Positions 51,512 through 60,029 are shown, counted from the stretch's first letter. The stretch is 64,000 bases of DNA from Proteiniborus sp. MB09-C3 (GCF_030263895.1 NZ_CP127161.1:2108001-2172000); one strand, 5' to 3'. The notes: generated by a model from the sequence alone, not told the origin. A program made the numbers and translations.

Positions 51512-51543
51512 CACTTTAGATTAATTTCTAAGGTGTTTTTTTG
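51512..51543 (+). terminator. Terminator of the late operon
   Basis: CACTTTAG (51512-51519) pairs with CTAAGGTG (51528-51535, one wobble), then seven Ts. Confidence 0.8.
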
Positions 51544-51584
51544 TTGCTTACATATAAAAAGGGAAAAGAAAAAGGGGGTATTTT

Positions 51585-51764
51585 ATGATTAATTTAAAAG
51601 AGATAAAAAAGAATGAATTAGGTCAAATTCAAGAGTGTTTTACAACGAATAATCCTAGAATTAAAAGTGTCATATTTACATATGCAGGAAGAGAAAAAGA
51701 TATGGACAATTTTTTACAATCATTAATATTAGAATATGGGAAAAATGAAAAATTAATTGCATAA
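51585..51764 (+). CDS. Small phage protein before the integrase (59 aa)
   Basis: AAAGGGGG precedes the ATG. The product (INLKEIKKNELGQIQECF, then KSVIFTYAGREKDMDNFLQ) has a helix-strand-helix outline and no recognised family. It lies 78 bases before the serine integrase, a place where directionality factors or other control proteins are sometimes found; that role is only a suggestion. Confidence 0.6.
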   Translation: MINLKEIKKNELGQIQECFTTNNPRIKSVIFTYAGREKDMDNFLQSLILEYGKNEKLIA

Positions 51765-51842
51765 TTGGTTATATTATAATATAATGTCACCAAGCATACA
51801 CCAATAGATGTCTATTTAGTGAAAAAGCGAAGGAGGATTTTT

Positions 51843-53537
51843 ATGAACATATTTGATATTGATAAGATTTTTGAAAGTGATATAACTAATATCACAATAG
51901 CAAAATACAGAAAACTACTTAAGAATAAAAAAAGACCGTATGTATGGGGTTATGCTAGATTAAGCAGAGATGACGATAAAGAGCAAAATTCATTAACTAA
52001 TCAAAAAGGGATTATTAAGGATTATGCAGAATCAAATAAATATGATTTGGTTGATATAATGGAAGATGATAACGTATCAGGTATGACATTTGATAGAGAT
52101 GGAATATCCTTATTAAAGGACTTGATAGATGAGGGGTTAGTTGATATAATTCTTGTCAAAGACTTATCCCGATTAGGTAGGCATAAAGCATATTCCGCTT
52201 TGTTTATTGAATATATAAATCAAAAGGGTATTAAAGTTATTTCAATCAATGAAAACATAGACACTTCTAATGAAAATGATGATCTAATTATCGGATTTAA
52301 ACAAATAATAAATGAACAATATGCAAAGGATATTAGTAAAAAAATCAGATCGGGAATTAAGCAAAAACAAAAAGAGAAGGGTTTAGTGATGATACCACCA
52401 TTTGCATATTATAAAGATAAGAACACTGGAGAAATGAAGGTCATTCCTGAATGTGCCGATATTGTAAAACTAATTTTTAAGTTATATATTGATGGTTTAG
52501 GAGCTAGAAAAATAGCATCTTATCTTACTGAAAACGGTTATAAGACACCTTCACAATATCAAAAAGAATTACTAGGTAAAAAAGTTCCAGTTAATAAGAC
52601 AAAGATAGCAGGGGCAGTTTGGAATGATAGAACTATTACTAGAATATTGGACTCAGACTGTTACATTGGAACTCTAAGGTGTGGAGTATCTTATAAAAAT
52701 ACTATCACTAAAGTTAGGAAAAGACTAAGTGAAGATGAGCATATTATACATGAAAACTTTTTTCCACCTATTATTGATAAAGAAACATGGGAGTTATCAA
52801 GAGCTATAAAAGAAAATAGAAGTAGAAACAATGTAAGAGCTTCAACTAATAGAAAAATTCATAGGTATGCAGGGTTATTAAGATGTGGGGATTGTAATGC
52901 AACATTTACCGCCAAAAGAAGAGCAATTAAAACTAATGAATATATAGAATATGTTTGTAATACTTATCATAGACATAGTAAATCAAATTATTGCACATCG
53001 CATAGAATCAAAGAATCTGAAATTGATGACATAGTCTATGCATATCTTGAAAGAGTAAAGGTATTAGCAGAAGAAAATCTATTAAAGGTTGACGAGTTTA
53101 TTAAGGAATGGAACAATAAGAAAAGAGATTATTCTAATGATATAGATAAACTTAAAATTGAAATAATGACATTGAAAGATGATGTAAAGCAATATGCACA
53201 ACAATTAGCAAGAAAATTAATCAATGAAGAATTGTTCATTGAACTTACACAAGAGAGCAATCAAAAGATAGATTTATTGGAAAAGCAAATACAAACATTA
53301 GAAGAAATGATAGAAATTAATAAAGATGCTAAAAAAGGAATTGAAAGTAGTGTTGAGTTACTTACTAAGATAGTAGAGAAAAAAGAGCTAAGTAATGCAC
53401 ATTTACAAATGCTTATTAATAACATAAAAATATTCGAAGATGAAGAAGGAAAATTGAGTCTTGATATAACTTTAAATACGCCTTTTAAATATCATACTAG
53501 TTTAGGAAACTATTTCACCGACAAGAAGTCATCTTGA
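51843..53537 (+). CDS. Large serine recombinase (phage integrase)
   Basis: 564 residues in the prophage. The catalytic domain has WGYARLSRDD with the nucleophile serine, VKDLSRLGRHK and the following E helix. The recombinase domain (ADIVKLIFKLYIDGLGARKI) and a zinc ribbon (LRCGDCNATF ... NYCTSH) follow, then a long coiled coil. ATG at 51843 follows GAAGGAGG. The stop TGA uses the host base at 53537 across attR; in the circular phage the frame would run on for 21 more residues (see 19227-19290). It is the enzyme that inserted the prophage at the tRNA. Confidence 0.94.
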   Translation: MNIFDIDKIFESDITNITIAKYRKLLKNKKRPYVWGYARLSRDDDKEQNSLTNQKGIIKDYAESNKYDLVDIMEDDNVSGMTFDRDGISLLKDLIDEGLVDIILVKDLSRLGRHKAYSALFIEYINQKGIKVISINENIDTSNENDDLIIGFKQIINEQYAKDISKKIRSGIKQKQKEKGLVMIPPFAYYKDKNTGEMKVIPECADIVKLIFKLYIDGLGARKIASYLTENGYKTPSQYQKELLGKKVPVNKTKIAGAVWNDRTITRILDSDCYIGTLRCGVSYKNTITKVRKRLSEDEHIIHENFFPPIIDKETWELSRAIKENRSRNNVRASTNRKIHRYAGLLRCGDCNATFTAKRRAIKTNEYIEYVCNTYHRHSKSNYCTSHRIKESEIDDIVYAYLERVKVLAEENLLKVDEFIKEWNNKKRDYSNDIDKLKIEIMTLKDDVKQYAQQLARKLINEELFIELTQESNQKIDLLEKQIQTLEEMIEINKDAKKGIESSVELLTKIVEKKELSNAHLQMLINNIKIFEDEEGKLSLDITLNTPFKYHTSLGNYFTDKKSS

Positions 53538-53584
53538 GGGGCGTATGCGCAAGCATGAGGGTTCGAGTCCCTTCCTCTGCACCA
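53534..53584 (+). tRNA. 3' half of split host tRNA-Leu(GAG), with attR core
   Basis: TTG at 53534-53536 is the attR core, preceded by the phage half-site GTCATC. The host part then gives anticodon bases A35 G36, the 3' anticodon strand GCGTA, the variable arm TGC-GCAA-GCA, the T arm with TTCGAGT, acceptor CCTCTGC (53574-53580) and encoded CCA. With 19192-19226 it makes a complete tRNA-Leu(GAG). Confidence 0.93.
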
Positions 53585-53591
53585 AGTAAAG

Positions 53592-53627
53592 TCATGTATG
53601 AGGATTTGAACTCATACATGATTTTTT
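53592..53627 (+). terminator. Orphaned terminator of host tRNA-Leu(GAG)
   Basis: TCATGTATGAG pairs perfectly with CTCATACATGA around GATTTGAA, followed by six Ts. Its promoter is now 34 kb away at 19097. Confidence 0.9.
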
Positions 53628-53708
53628 ATTTTACCTGTGCTAAACTTAGGGTGAACATTATTCATATAAGTTGAAAGAATAAGTGAGAATTTATGGGGGT
53701 GAAATTAT

Positions 53709-53882
53709 ATGAATAGGATTAATAAAGGGGCCAAAATTGGGCTTATGATAGAAATGTTTGCAGGAATTATTATGGCAATTTTGGTTATAGTTAACAAACC
53801 AATTCCAACAGTAGTTGCTTGGCTATTTGGAGTAGGAGTTGTTATAGCTTTGGCAAGTTCTTTAAAAGAACTGAAAAAGTGA
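53709..53882 (+). CDS. Small membrane protein (57 aa)
   Basis: A frame of 57 codons after a GGGGGTG site. Two hydrophobic helices (LMIEMFAGIIMAILVIV and PTVVAWLFGVGVVIALA) and basic ends. No family was recognised. It is the first chromosomal gene right of the prophage. Confidence 0.55.
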   Translation: MNRINKGAKIGLMIEMFAGIIMAILVIVNKPIPTVVAWLFGVGVVIALASSLKELKK

Positions 53883-53991
53883 ATTCCAGTTTTTCAATCT
53901 GCGATTATGAACACAATCTTATTCAGTTAATAGTTCAAATCCCTTTTCCAGGATGGTATGATATCCATATACCGAACACAACACAAGTTAC

Positions 53992-54038
53992 AAGCTACAT
54001 TTTTGTTGGTAATAAACCAATGAAGATGTAGCTTTTTT
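53992..54038 (+). terminator. Intrinsic terminator left of the intron remnant
   Basis: AAGCTACAT (53992-54000) pairs with ATGTAGCTT (54026-54034), with inner TTGGT/ACCAA, then four Ts. Bases 53883-53991 hold no gene. Confidence 0.8.
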
Positions 54039-54046
54039 CATATGAT

Positions 54047-54580
54047 GTGCGTCCAGCAAAGCTGGACCACACTTGCTGGTGAAAGTCCAGTACGGGTAAT
54101 TGGCAAGAAGCCCGTTAGCTAATCCCAGTGCGTCACAGTAATGTGGGGTGCCAAGCGGGAGGATAAAGTACCTGTATATAGCAGGGCAAGCGAAGGTGCA
54201 GGTCGTAACATGAAGTGAATTCTGCCGCATCGTAAAAGAAGGTCTCTGGTTAACAGAGGATAGAGGAATTGATAAAGTAACAATAACAGATGTAGAAAAA
54301 TATGGAGAAAAAACATTCCTACTAGAAATTCAAAAAGAATTAAAAGAAGGAAAATACCATCCTAAGCCAGTGAAAAGAACCTACATCCCTAAAGGAAAAG
54401 GCCAAAGAAGACCATTAGGAATCCCAGTGATAAAAGATAAAGTTATACAAATGGCGGTAAAGATAGTAATAGAACCGATTTTTGAAGCTGGAGGAAGAAG
54501 AATATCGGAAAGCCGTGTGCGGGAAAATCGCATGCACGGTTTGATGAGAGGGGAATGAAATATTCATTTCCCTACTTTAT
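54047..54580 (+). mobile_element. Internally deleted group II intron
   Basis: The 5' end GTGCGTCCAGC and the following GAAAGTCCAGTACGGG stretch are those of bacterial group II intron domain I. The 3' part at about 54512-54556 is a domain V hairpin (AGCCGTGTGCGGGAAA ... GCACGGTT), then GAGAGGGG and a domain VI-like hairpin ending CCCTACTTTAT. At about 530 bases it has lost most of the encoded reverse transcriptase and domain IV; it cannot move by itself but might still splice or be moved by a helper. End positions are approximate. Confidence 0.85.
54214..54558 (+). pseudogene. Remnant of group II intron reverse transcriptase/maturase
   Basis: The open frame 54214-54558 translates as the start of an intron-encoded protein: RGIDKVTITDVEKYGEK, then GKYHPKPVKRTYIPKGKG, RRPLGIPVIKDKVIQMAVK and EPIFE, where RT blocks 1-2 break off. 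The reading then runs into domain V RNA sequence. The YADD core, maturase and endonuclease parts are missing. Confidence 0.85.
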
Positions 54581-54612
54581 TTGTCCAAATGAGTTCAGTA
54601 ATTCCTTCACTG

Positions 54613-54664
54613 TTGGTTCGCCTCCTACCCCAATTTCACAGTATGGGGGGGTGAGAACGAACCA
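54613..54664. repeat. Large hairpin between intron remnant and the transporter island
   Basis: TGGTTCG (54614-54620) pairs with CGAACCA (54658-54664), enclosing CTCCTACCCC with GGGGGGTGAG-type pairing. It may be a terminator-like or mobile-element end structure at the left border of the higher-GC block. Confidence 0.45.
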
Positions 54665-54707
54665 GTAATGACTGTTATCAAGAATATATTTCTAATAAAA
54701 GGGATCG

Positions 54708-54736
54708 TTGTTTTTATTCGTTTTTGCGTATATAAT
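54708..54736 (+). promoter_or_regulatory. Promoter of the HTH / two-component operon
   Basis: TTGTTT (54708-54713) and a perfect TATAAT (54731-54736) with 17-base spacing, about 30 bases before the HTH gene. Confidence 0.6.
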
Positions 54737-54766
54737 GTGATAAAGATACTTTATGGAGGAATACAA

Positions 54767-54952
54767 ATGCTTAATTATATATCCGTACAGCAGACCGCAG
54801 ATAAATGGGGAATTTCCAAACGTAGAATACAGAAGCTCTGTGAAGAAAATAGGATTGACGGAGCCGTTCGCTTTGGTCATGCGTGGGAGATTCCAAAGGA
54901 TGCACCAAAGCCTGCAGATGGCAGGCTGAAAGAAAACAAAGCAAAGGAGTGA
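54767..54952 (+). CDS. Small helix-turn-helix DNA-binding protein
   Basis: 61 residues: YISVQQTADKWGISKRRIQKL is an excisionase/MerR-type helix-turn-helix, followed by the wing RIDGAVRFGHAWEIPKDAPKP. Such short proteins commonly head peptide-ABC or resistance operons and mobile elements in Clostridia. ATG at 54767 follows TGGAGGA. The response regulator gene starts four bases after its stop. Confidence 0.82.
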   Translation: MLNYISVQQTADKWGISKRRIQKLCEENRIDGAVRFGHAWEIPKDAPKPADGRLKENKAKE

Positions 54953-54956
54953 TACA

Positions 54957-55637
54957 ATGAAGCGAATTCTTGTGGTAGAAGATGATGTAATGCTGAATTC
55001 CGGTTTGTGCTATAACCTTGAACTGGATGAATATAAAGCGGTTCCCGCACATGATATGGCATCGGCTCTGGAAAAGATACGGAGTGAACCTTTTCATCTT
55101 GTCATTTTGGATGTGAATTTGCCGGACGGCGACGGTTTTGGGCTGTGTAAAAAAATCAGGGCTGCACAGGATATCCCGGTGGTTTTCCTGACCGCCCGTG
55201 ATCTAGAAGCCGATGTGATGAAAGGTTTTGATTTAGGCGCGGACGATTACATTACAAAGCCGTTCAACATTAATATTTTCAGAAAAAAAGTAGCCGCTGT
55301 TTTAAAGCGATCAGGAAAACTGTCGAATCAAAATCTTTATATGTGCGGTGACCTCATAATCGACTTTGACAAGCTGACGGCATCCATCAAGGATAAACCT
55401 GTATTTTTTACACCCACCGAATATAAAATCTTAAAAATCTTCACGTGCAATCCGAACGTACTTCTTACTCGGCAGCTACTGCTAGAAAAATTGTATGATG
55501 TGGATGCAAACTTTGTGGATGAACACGCCTTGACCGTCAACATCAATCGTTTGAGAAACAAGATAGAAACCGTGGACAGAAAATATATCAAAACAGTTTA
55601 TGGTATGGGCTATCTGTGGGCAGGTGATAAGGAATGA
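54957..55637 (+). CDS. OmpR/PhoB-type response regulator
   Basis: 226 residues. Receiver with acidic pocket VVEDDVMLN, phospho-acceptor aspartate in LVILDVNLPDGDGF, and the lysine in YITKPFN. The C-terminal winged helix is of the Trans_reg_C type (FFTPTEYKILKIF, HALTVNINRLRNKIE, VYGMGYLW). Codon use is GC-richer than in neighbouring host genes. It overlaps the kinase gene and probably controls the ABC transporter genes, as in BceRS-like systems. Confidence 0.92.
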   Translation: MKRILVVEDDVMLNSGLCYNLELDEYKAVPAHDMASALEKIRSEPFHLVILDVNLPDGDGFGLCKKIRAAQDIPVVFLTARDLEADVMKGFDLGADDYITKPFNINIFRKKVAAVLKRSGKLSNQNLYMCGDLIIDFDKLTASIKDKPVFFTPTEYKILKIFTCNPNVLLTRQLLLEKLYDVDANFVDEHALTVNINRLRNKIETVDRKYIKTVYGMGYLWAGDKE

Positions 55638-56671
55638 AAAAGAATTTATCCACAAACGGAATCTATATCGGAGTCTGTGCTGCTTTTCTTGTTCTTACAG
55701 TATGCTTTCACATCATTGTGTTTTATCATACAGAAAACCCGATCATACGGGGAACGGCAATTGTATTTTCTCTGTTGGTTCTGCTTCTTGGCATCATTTT
55801 GATTCTCCTGCTCAAAGGCAAGCTGGTGGCGTTTTCGGATTCCCTTAACGCTTGTATTGATGACATTGTAAACGGAAAAGAAGATGTGGCCTTTGATCTG
55901 GAATCGGAAACGCTGACCGGTAAATTCAACTACAAGCTCCAGCGGCTGTACGAAATCATGCAGAACGGAAAAAGACAGGTGCAAGAGGAAAAACAGTCTA
56001 TACAGGAAATGGTCTCAGACATCTCCCATCAGGTGAAAACTCCGATAACCAATCTGAAAATGTATAACTCCACCCTGCTGGAAAGACATCTTATGCCAGA
56101 GAAAGCATGGGAATTTCATAAGCTAATGGAATCGCAAATTGACAAGCTGGATTTTTTGATGCAGGCAATGGTAAAGATGTCCCGTCTGGAAACTGGCGTC
56201 ATCACCCTCTCCGTTTCTCCCGCACCGATTTATGATACCATAGGGCTTGCACTTTCAGGTATTGAACGGACAGCAGAACAGAAAAATATGGAAGTAAACG
56301 TGGAATGTGATTCCGCCATCATCGTACCGCATGATAAAAAGTGGACAGCGGAAGCCTTATTTAATATTCTAGATAATGCGGTAAAATACACACCGTCAGT
56401 CGGCAAAATATCTGTGACGGTGGAATGCTGGGAAATGACAACGAGAATCGACATTAGCGACACAGGCAGGGGCATCCCGGAACAGCATTACGCACAGATA
56501 TTCAAGCGCTTCTATCGGGAAGATGAGGTGCATGATATCAGCGGCGTTGGCGTTGGTCTTTACCTGTGCCGTGAGATCATCTCCAAACAGGGTGGCTACA
56601 TTCAGATAAAATCCGAAATAGGCAAAGGCTCCACCTTCTCGGTGTTCCTCCCCAACGAAAGGCAGCTCTGA
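55634..56671 (+). CDS. Membrane sensor histidine kinase
   Basis: 345 residues. Two membrane helices (about 10-31 and 38-61) with a very short external loop, an intramembrane-sensing layout. HisKA has SDISHQVKTPITN with the phospho-accepting histidine. The ATPase domain has FNILDNAVKYT, DTGRGIPE and GVGVGLYLCREI. In BceS-like systems the kinase senses through the transporter rather than a ligand loop; the short loop fits that, by inference. Confidence 0.92.
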   Translation: MKKNLSTNGIYIGVCAAFLVLTVCFHIIVFYHTENPIIRGTAIVFSLLVLLLGIILILLLKGKLVAFSDSLNACIDDIVNGKEDVAFDLESETLTGKFNYKLQRLYEIMQNGKRQVQEEKQSIQEMVSDISHQVKTPITNLKMYNSTLLERHLMPEKAWEFHKLMESQIDKLDFLMQAMVKMSRLETGVITLSVSPAPIYDTIGLALSGIERTAEQKNMEVNVECDSAIIVPHDKKWTAEALFNILDNAVKYTPSVGKISVTVECWEMTTRIDISDTGRGIPEQHYAQIFKRFYREDEVHDISGVGVGLYLCREIISKQGGYIQIKSEIGKGSTFSVFLPNERQL

Positions 56672-56798
56672 GAGCTGTCTTTTTGCTATTCAGAATGAAA
56701 TGTCTCAAAACTGTGACAATTGATTTTGTGATTGAGACTATTTAGTGACATTTGCTCTGTACAATGAAGAAGATAAAATGAAAACAGGAGGATTTATC

Positions 56799-57464
56799 AT
56801 GAGTATATTAAAGACAAACGAATTGAAAAAGCAATATGGAGCTGGTGCAAACCTTGTGAAAGCTCTCGATGGTGTTGCTTTGAACATGGAGCGAGGAGAA
56901 TTTGTGGCGATTGTCGGCACGTCCGGAAGTGGCAAGTCCACTCTGTTGCATATGCTTGGTGGACTGGACATTCCTACCTCCGGCAGCGTGGAAGTGGATG
57001 GGAAAGAACTGTCCAAAATGAATGACGACCAACTTACCATTTTTCGGCGCAGGAATATCGGCTTTATCTTTCAGAACTACAACCTTGTGCCGATTCTGAA
57101 TGTTTACGAAAACATCGTCTTGCCCATTGAACTGGACGGCGATAAGCCGGACAAAGCCTTCATTGAGAAAATTTTGAAGATGCTGGGGCTGACAGAAAAG
57201 CTGAACAATCTGCCGAACAATCTGTCCGGCGGTCAGCAGCAACGTGTGGCAATCGCGAGAGCATTGGCAACCAAGCCTGCTATTATCCTTGCGGATGAAC
57301 CCACCGGAAATCTAGACAGCAAGACCAGTCAGGAAGTACTGGGGCTTCTTAAAATGACAAGCCAGCAATTCCATCAGACCATCGTGATGATTACCCATAA
57401 CAATGAGGTCGCCCAGCTTGCCGACCGAATCGTGCGGATTGAAGATGGACAGATTGTAGCGTAA
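56799..57464 (+). CDS. Peptide-type ABC transporter ATPase
   Basis: 221 residues of the MacB/SalX-like group. Walker A GTSGSGKST, Q-loop FIFQNYNLVP, signature LSGGQQQRVAIARAL, Walker B IILADEPTGNLD and the H-loop THN. ATG at 56799 follows CAGGAGG. It energises the permease encoded 12 bases downstream; the pair probably exports or removes antimicrobial peptides from the envelope. Confidence 0.93.
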   Translation: MSILKTNELKKQYGAGANLVKALDGVALNMERGEFVAIVGTSGSGKSTLLHMLGGLDIPTSGSVEVDGKELSKMNDDQLTIFRRRNIGFIFQNYNLVPILNVYENIVLPIELDGDKPDKAFIEKILKMLGLTEKLNNLPNNLSGGQQQRVAIARALATKPAIILADEPTGNLDSKTSQEVLGLLKMTSQQFHQTIVMITHNNEVAQLADRIVRIEDGQIVA

Positions 57465-57476
57465 GGAGGTGGAAAG

Positions 57477-60029
57477 ATGTTTCAGAACAATAACGGTGCT
57501 ATAGCAAAACGCTTATCAGTTAAATGTCTGCAAGCAAGCCGTAATAGAAATATGGTTGCGATTATCGCTATTCTACTGACGACGATTCTTTTCACAACCG
57601 TTTTTACTGTGGGACATGGTGCAATTTATTCAGGGGAGCAGCAAATGCTTCGACAAGTCGGAACAAAGTTTGATGCCGAATATAAATTTTTGACAGAGGC
57701 ACAGTTCTTGAAAATTAAGTCGCATCCTTCCTTTCAAAATATTGGCGAACGCCAATATTTTGCCCTCGCGGAGAATGATGAACTGATTAAGCGATTAGTG
57801 GAAATTGATTATGGAAATGAGCCAGAAGCAGAAGGAAAATACAGTGTACCTACCACTGGCCGGATGCCTGAGTCAATAGATGAAGCTGCTGTCGATACGG
57901 TTGTATTGGACTTGCTTGGGATACCGCGTGAAATAGGTGCAGAAATCCCGCTTGTATTCAGCGTAAACGGCGAACAAAGACAGCGCAAGGTCACTCTTTG
58001 CGGCTATTGGGATGGTGAAACAAACGATGATTTATGTTATCTTTGGGTGTCTAAAGATTTTATTAATCGTGAGTTAGCAGGTATTCCACTGCCAGAAAAT
58101 GGGTATTCCGGAGCCGGGAATTACTTTTTGGATGTTGATTTTTCAACTCATCGAAATTTACAGGAACAGATAAATAAGGCTCGGATAGATTCAGGCTATG
58201 ATCCCGATGCTGTTTTAGGCGATTCTCTATATGTGGCTGCTGATGTAAACTTGGTATATGCTTCAAGTAAAGACAACGGTATTGATATAAAAATGATACT
58301 TGCCGTTTTAGGTTTACTGGTTCTGATTTTAATATCGGGCTATCTTATTATTTATAATATCTTTCAGATTTCAGTTGCGAAGGATATCCGACTGTATGGT
58401 CAGCTTAAAACTCTTGGTACTTCACCGAAACAGCTACGCATTATTGTTCGCAGACAGGGGCTGATACTATCAGTTATTGGCATCCCCATAGGATTATTGA
58501 TTGGCTACTTTTTAGGCAGATTACTGGTGCCTGTTATTATGAATGTTTCTAACTATGAAGGAATTATACCCCCGCCAAATGTTTTTGTTTTCATAGGAGC
58601 TGCGATTTTTGCACTTCTCACTGTTTTAATCAGTTTTCGGAAGCCTGCTAAAACAGCCGCAACTATTTCGCCAATTGAAGCGATGCGATATAGCGGAGTT
58701 GAAACCACAAAGCGAAAGCAAAAGAAGTCGAAAGGCGGGTCAAAAATATTTAGAATGGCGGCATCCAACCTTATCAGAAATCCACGCAAAACTTTTGTGG
58801 TTTTACTCTCAATATCTTTAAGTACGGTATTAATCAATTCAGTACTGACTTTTACAGATAGCTTTCAATTACAAAAATTCATTGATAGGGATGTCATAAG
58901 TGACTTCGTTGTTTCTGATGCTCACTACGGCAGGGGGAATCCATTTGGAAGGGTATCGGGAATAAGCAAAAGCGTCATCCATGCTATACAGCAACAATAT
59001 ACTTTTGAAGATGGAGGTTCCGTCTATTATCATCAGTCAGATATAGAAACTGATAAAATAGATGAATTGGTGGAACATACCTTGACACACATCACATCTT
59101 ACAACGGAATGAAAACGGAAGAAGGCAAGAATGACTGGTGGAGGCAGTTTTATGGAATGGATGAATTCCCATTTTCATTACTTGATGTATTAGAAGGAGA
59201 CTTAGATTGGGAGAAATTCAATACTGGAAAGTATGTCATAGAATTTTCCCCTTATAATGACTATCATAGGGTAGATATAGAGGATTATAAATTTAACCCT
59301 GGTGATAAAATTGTGCTTGAAAGCGAGGGTGTGAAAAGAGAATACGAAGTTCTCGCAAGGGCTGCTTGCAAAAGGGGCATGGATTCAGGAGTTGTTTTAG
59401 GATATAGTTCAACTACTTCTTCTACATTTTTGGCGGTATCTTCTTCTGAATTTCTTAACAATTTCCCTTCACAACCACCCTTGCATTATCTTTTTAATGT
59501 AGGAGAAAGAGCAGATTTCACAAAGATGAACTCGTTCTTACAGGATTATACGGAACGGATTGAGTCTGGACTAAAGTATACTTCAAAACAGACGGTTGAA
59601 GATAATTTCTATGAACTAAAACGGACATATAATATTGCCGGGATGGTGCTTGCCGCCATATTTGCAGCTATAGGGCTGCTCAATTTTATCAATGTGATTG
59701 CCACAGGGATTCTATCCAGACAAAAAGAGTTTGCTGTTATGCGGAGCATTGGAATGACCAAACGGCAGTTAAGAAAAATGTTGGTGATAGAGGGATTATG
59801 GTATGCAGTCATAGCAGCAATACTTTCGCTTATCTTCAGTATCGTTACTTCTTTGCTGCTGGTGCGCCCGATAGCAAATTCTATATGGTTTTGCACTTTC
59901 ACTTTTACATTAAACCCAGTAATTATCGTAGTACCTTTTTATCTTCTTCTGGGGGTACTGGTTCCTTTATTAGCTGCAACGAAAAACAATAGGGTTAGCG
60001 TAGTCGAGCAGCTTAGGCAGGCGGAATAA
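57477..60029 (+). CDS. FtsX-family ABC permease
   Basis: 850 residues. A first helix (about 22-43), a large external domain of about 220 residues, three helices (about 272-385), then a second helix near 435 with another external domain of about 250 residues and three final helices (about 722-845). The two FtsX cores carry the family elements (LKTLGTSPKQLRIIVRRQG and MRSIGMTKRQLRKMLVIEG). This eight-helix layout differs from BceB, which has ten helices with one large loop. AAGGAGGTGG precedes the ATG. Confidence 0.9.
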   Translation: MFQNNNGAIAKRLSVKCLQASRNRNMVAIIAILLTTILFTTVFTVGHGAIYSGEQQMLRQVGTKFDAEYKFLTEAQFLKIKSHPSFQNIGERQYFALAENDELIKRLVEIDYGNEPEAEGKYSVPTTGRMPESIDEAAVDTVVLDLLGIPREIGAEIPLVFSVNGEQRQRKVTLCGYWDGETNDDLCYLWVSKDFINRELAGIPLPENGYSGAGNYFLDVDFSTHRNLQEQINKARIDSGYDPDAVLGDSLYVAADVNLVYASSKDNGIDIKMILAVLGLLVLILISGYLIIYNIFQISVAKDIRLYGQLKTLGTSPKQLRIIVRRQGLILSVIGIPIGLLIGYFLGRLLVPVIMNVSNYEGIIPPPNVFVFIGAAIFALLTVLISFRKPAKTAATISPIEAMRYSGVETTKRKQKKSKGGSKIFRMAASNLIRNPRKTFVVLLSISLSTVLINSVLTFTDSFQLQKFIDRDVISDFVVSDAHYGRGNPFGRVSGISKSVIHAIQQQYTFEDGGSVYYHQSDIETDKIDELVEHTLTHITSYNGMKTEEGKNDWWRQFYGMDEFPFSLLDVLEGDLDWEKFNTGKYVIEFSPYNDYHRVDIEDYKFNPGDKIVLESEGVKREYEVLARAACKRGMDSGVVLGYSSTTSSTFLAVSSSEFLNNFPSQPPLHYLFNVGERADFTKMNSFLQDYTERIESGLKYTSKQTVEDNFYELKRTYNIAGMVLAAIFAAIGLLNFINVIATGILSRQKEFAVMRSIGMTKRQLRKMLVIEGLWYAVIAAILSLIFSIVTSLLLVRPIANSIWFCTFTFTLNPVIIVVPFYLLLGVLVPLLAATKNNRVSVVEQLRQAE

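Larger units (their letters stand above)
19224..53536 (+). mobile_element. HK97-type siphovirus prophage integrated in tRNA-Leu(GAG)
   Basis: About 34.3 kb bounded by attL and attR. It holds a repressor with divergent promoters, early genes, a YonO-like RNA polymerase, a complete head-to-tail module (P27 small terminase, large terminase, portal, S78 protease, capsid, connectors, major tail protein, gpG/GT frameshift, tape measure, Dit and Tal-like proteins), holin, amidase and a large serine recombinase. All structural genes appear intact, so it may be inducible. Gene order is typical of Firmicutes siphoviruses. Confidence 0.93.

Noticed and set aside
53941-53970. T-arm-like GTTCAAATCCC near 53933 as another tRNA
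   Set aside because: No acceptor or anticodon arms could be paired around it.
54957-60029. BceRSAB assignment of the transporter block
   Set aside because: The permease has two external domains and about eight helices, unlike the ten-helix BceB; a general peptide-ABC call is safer.
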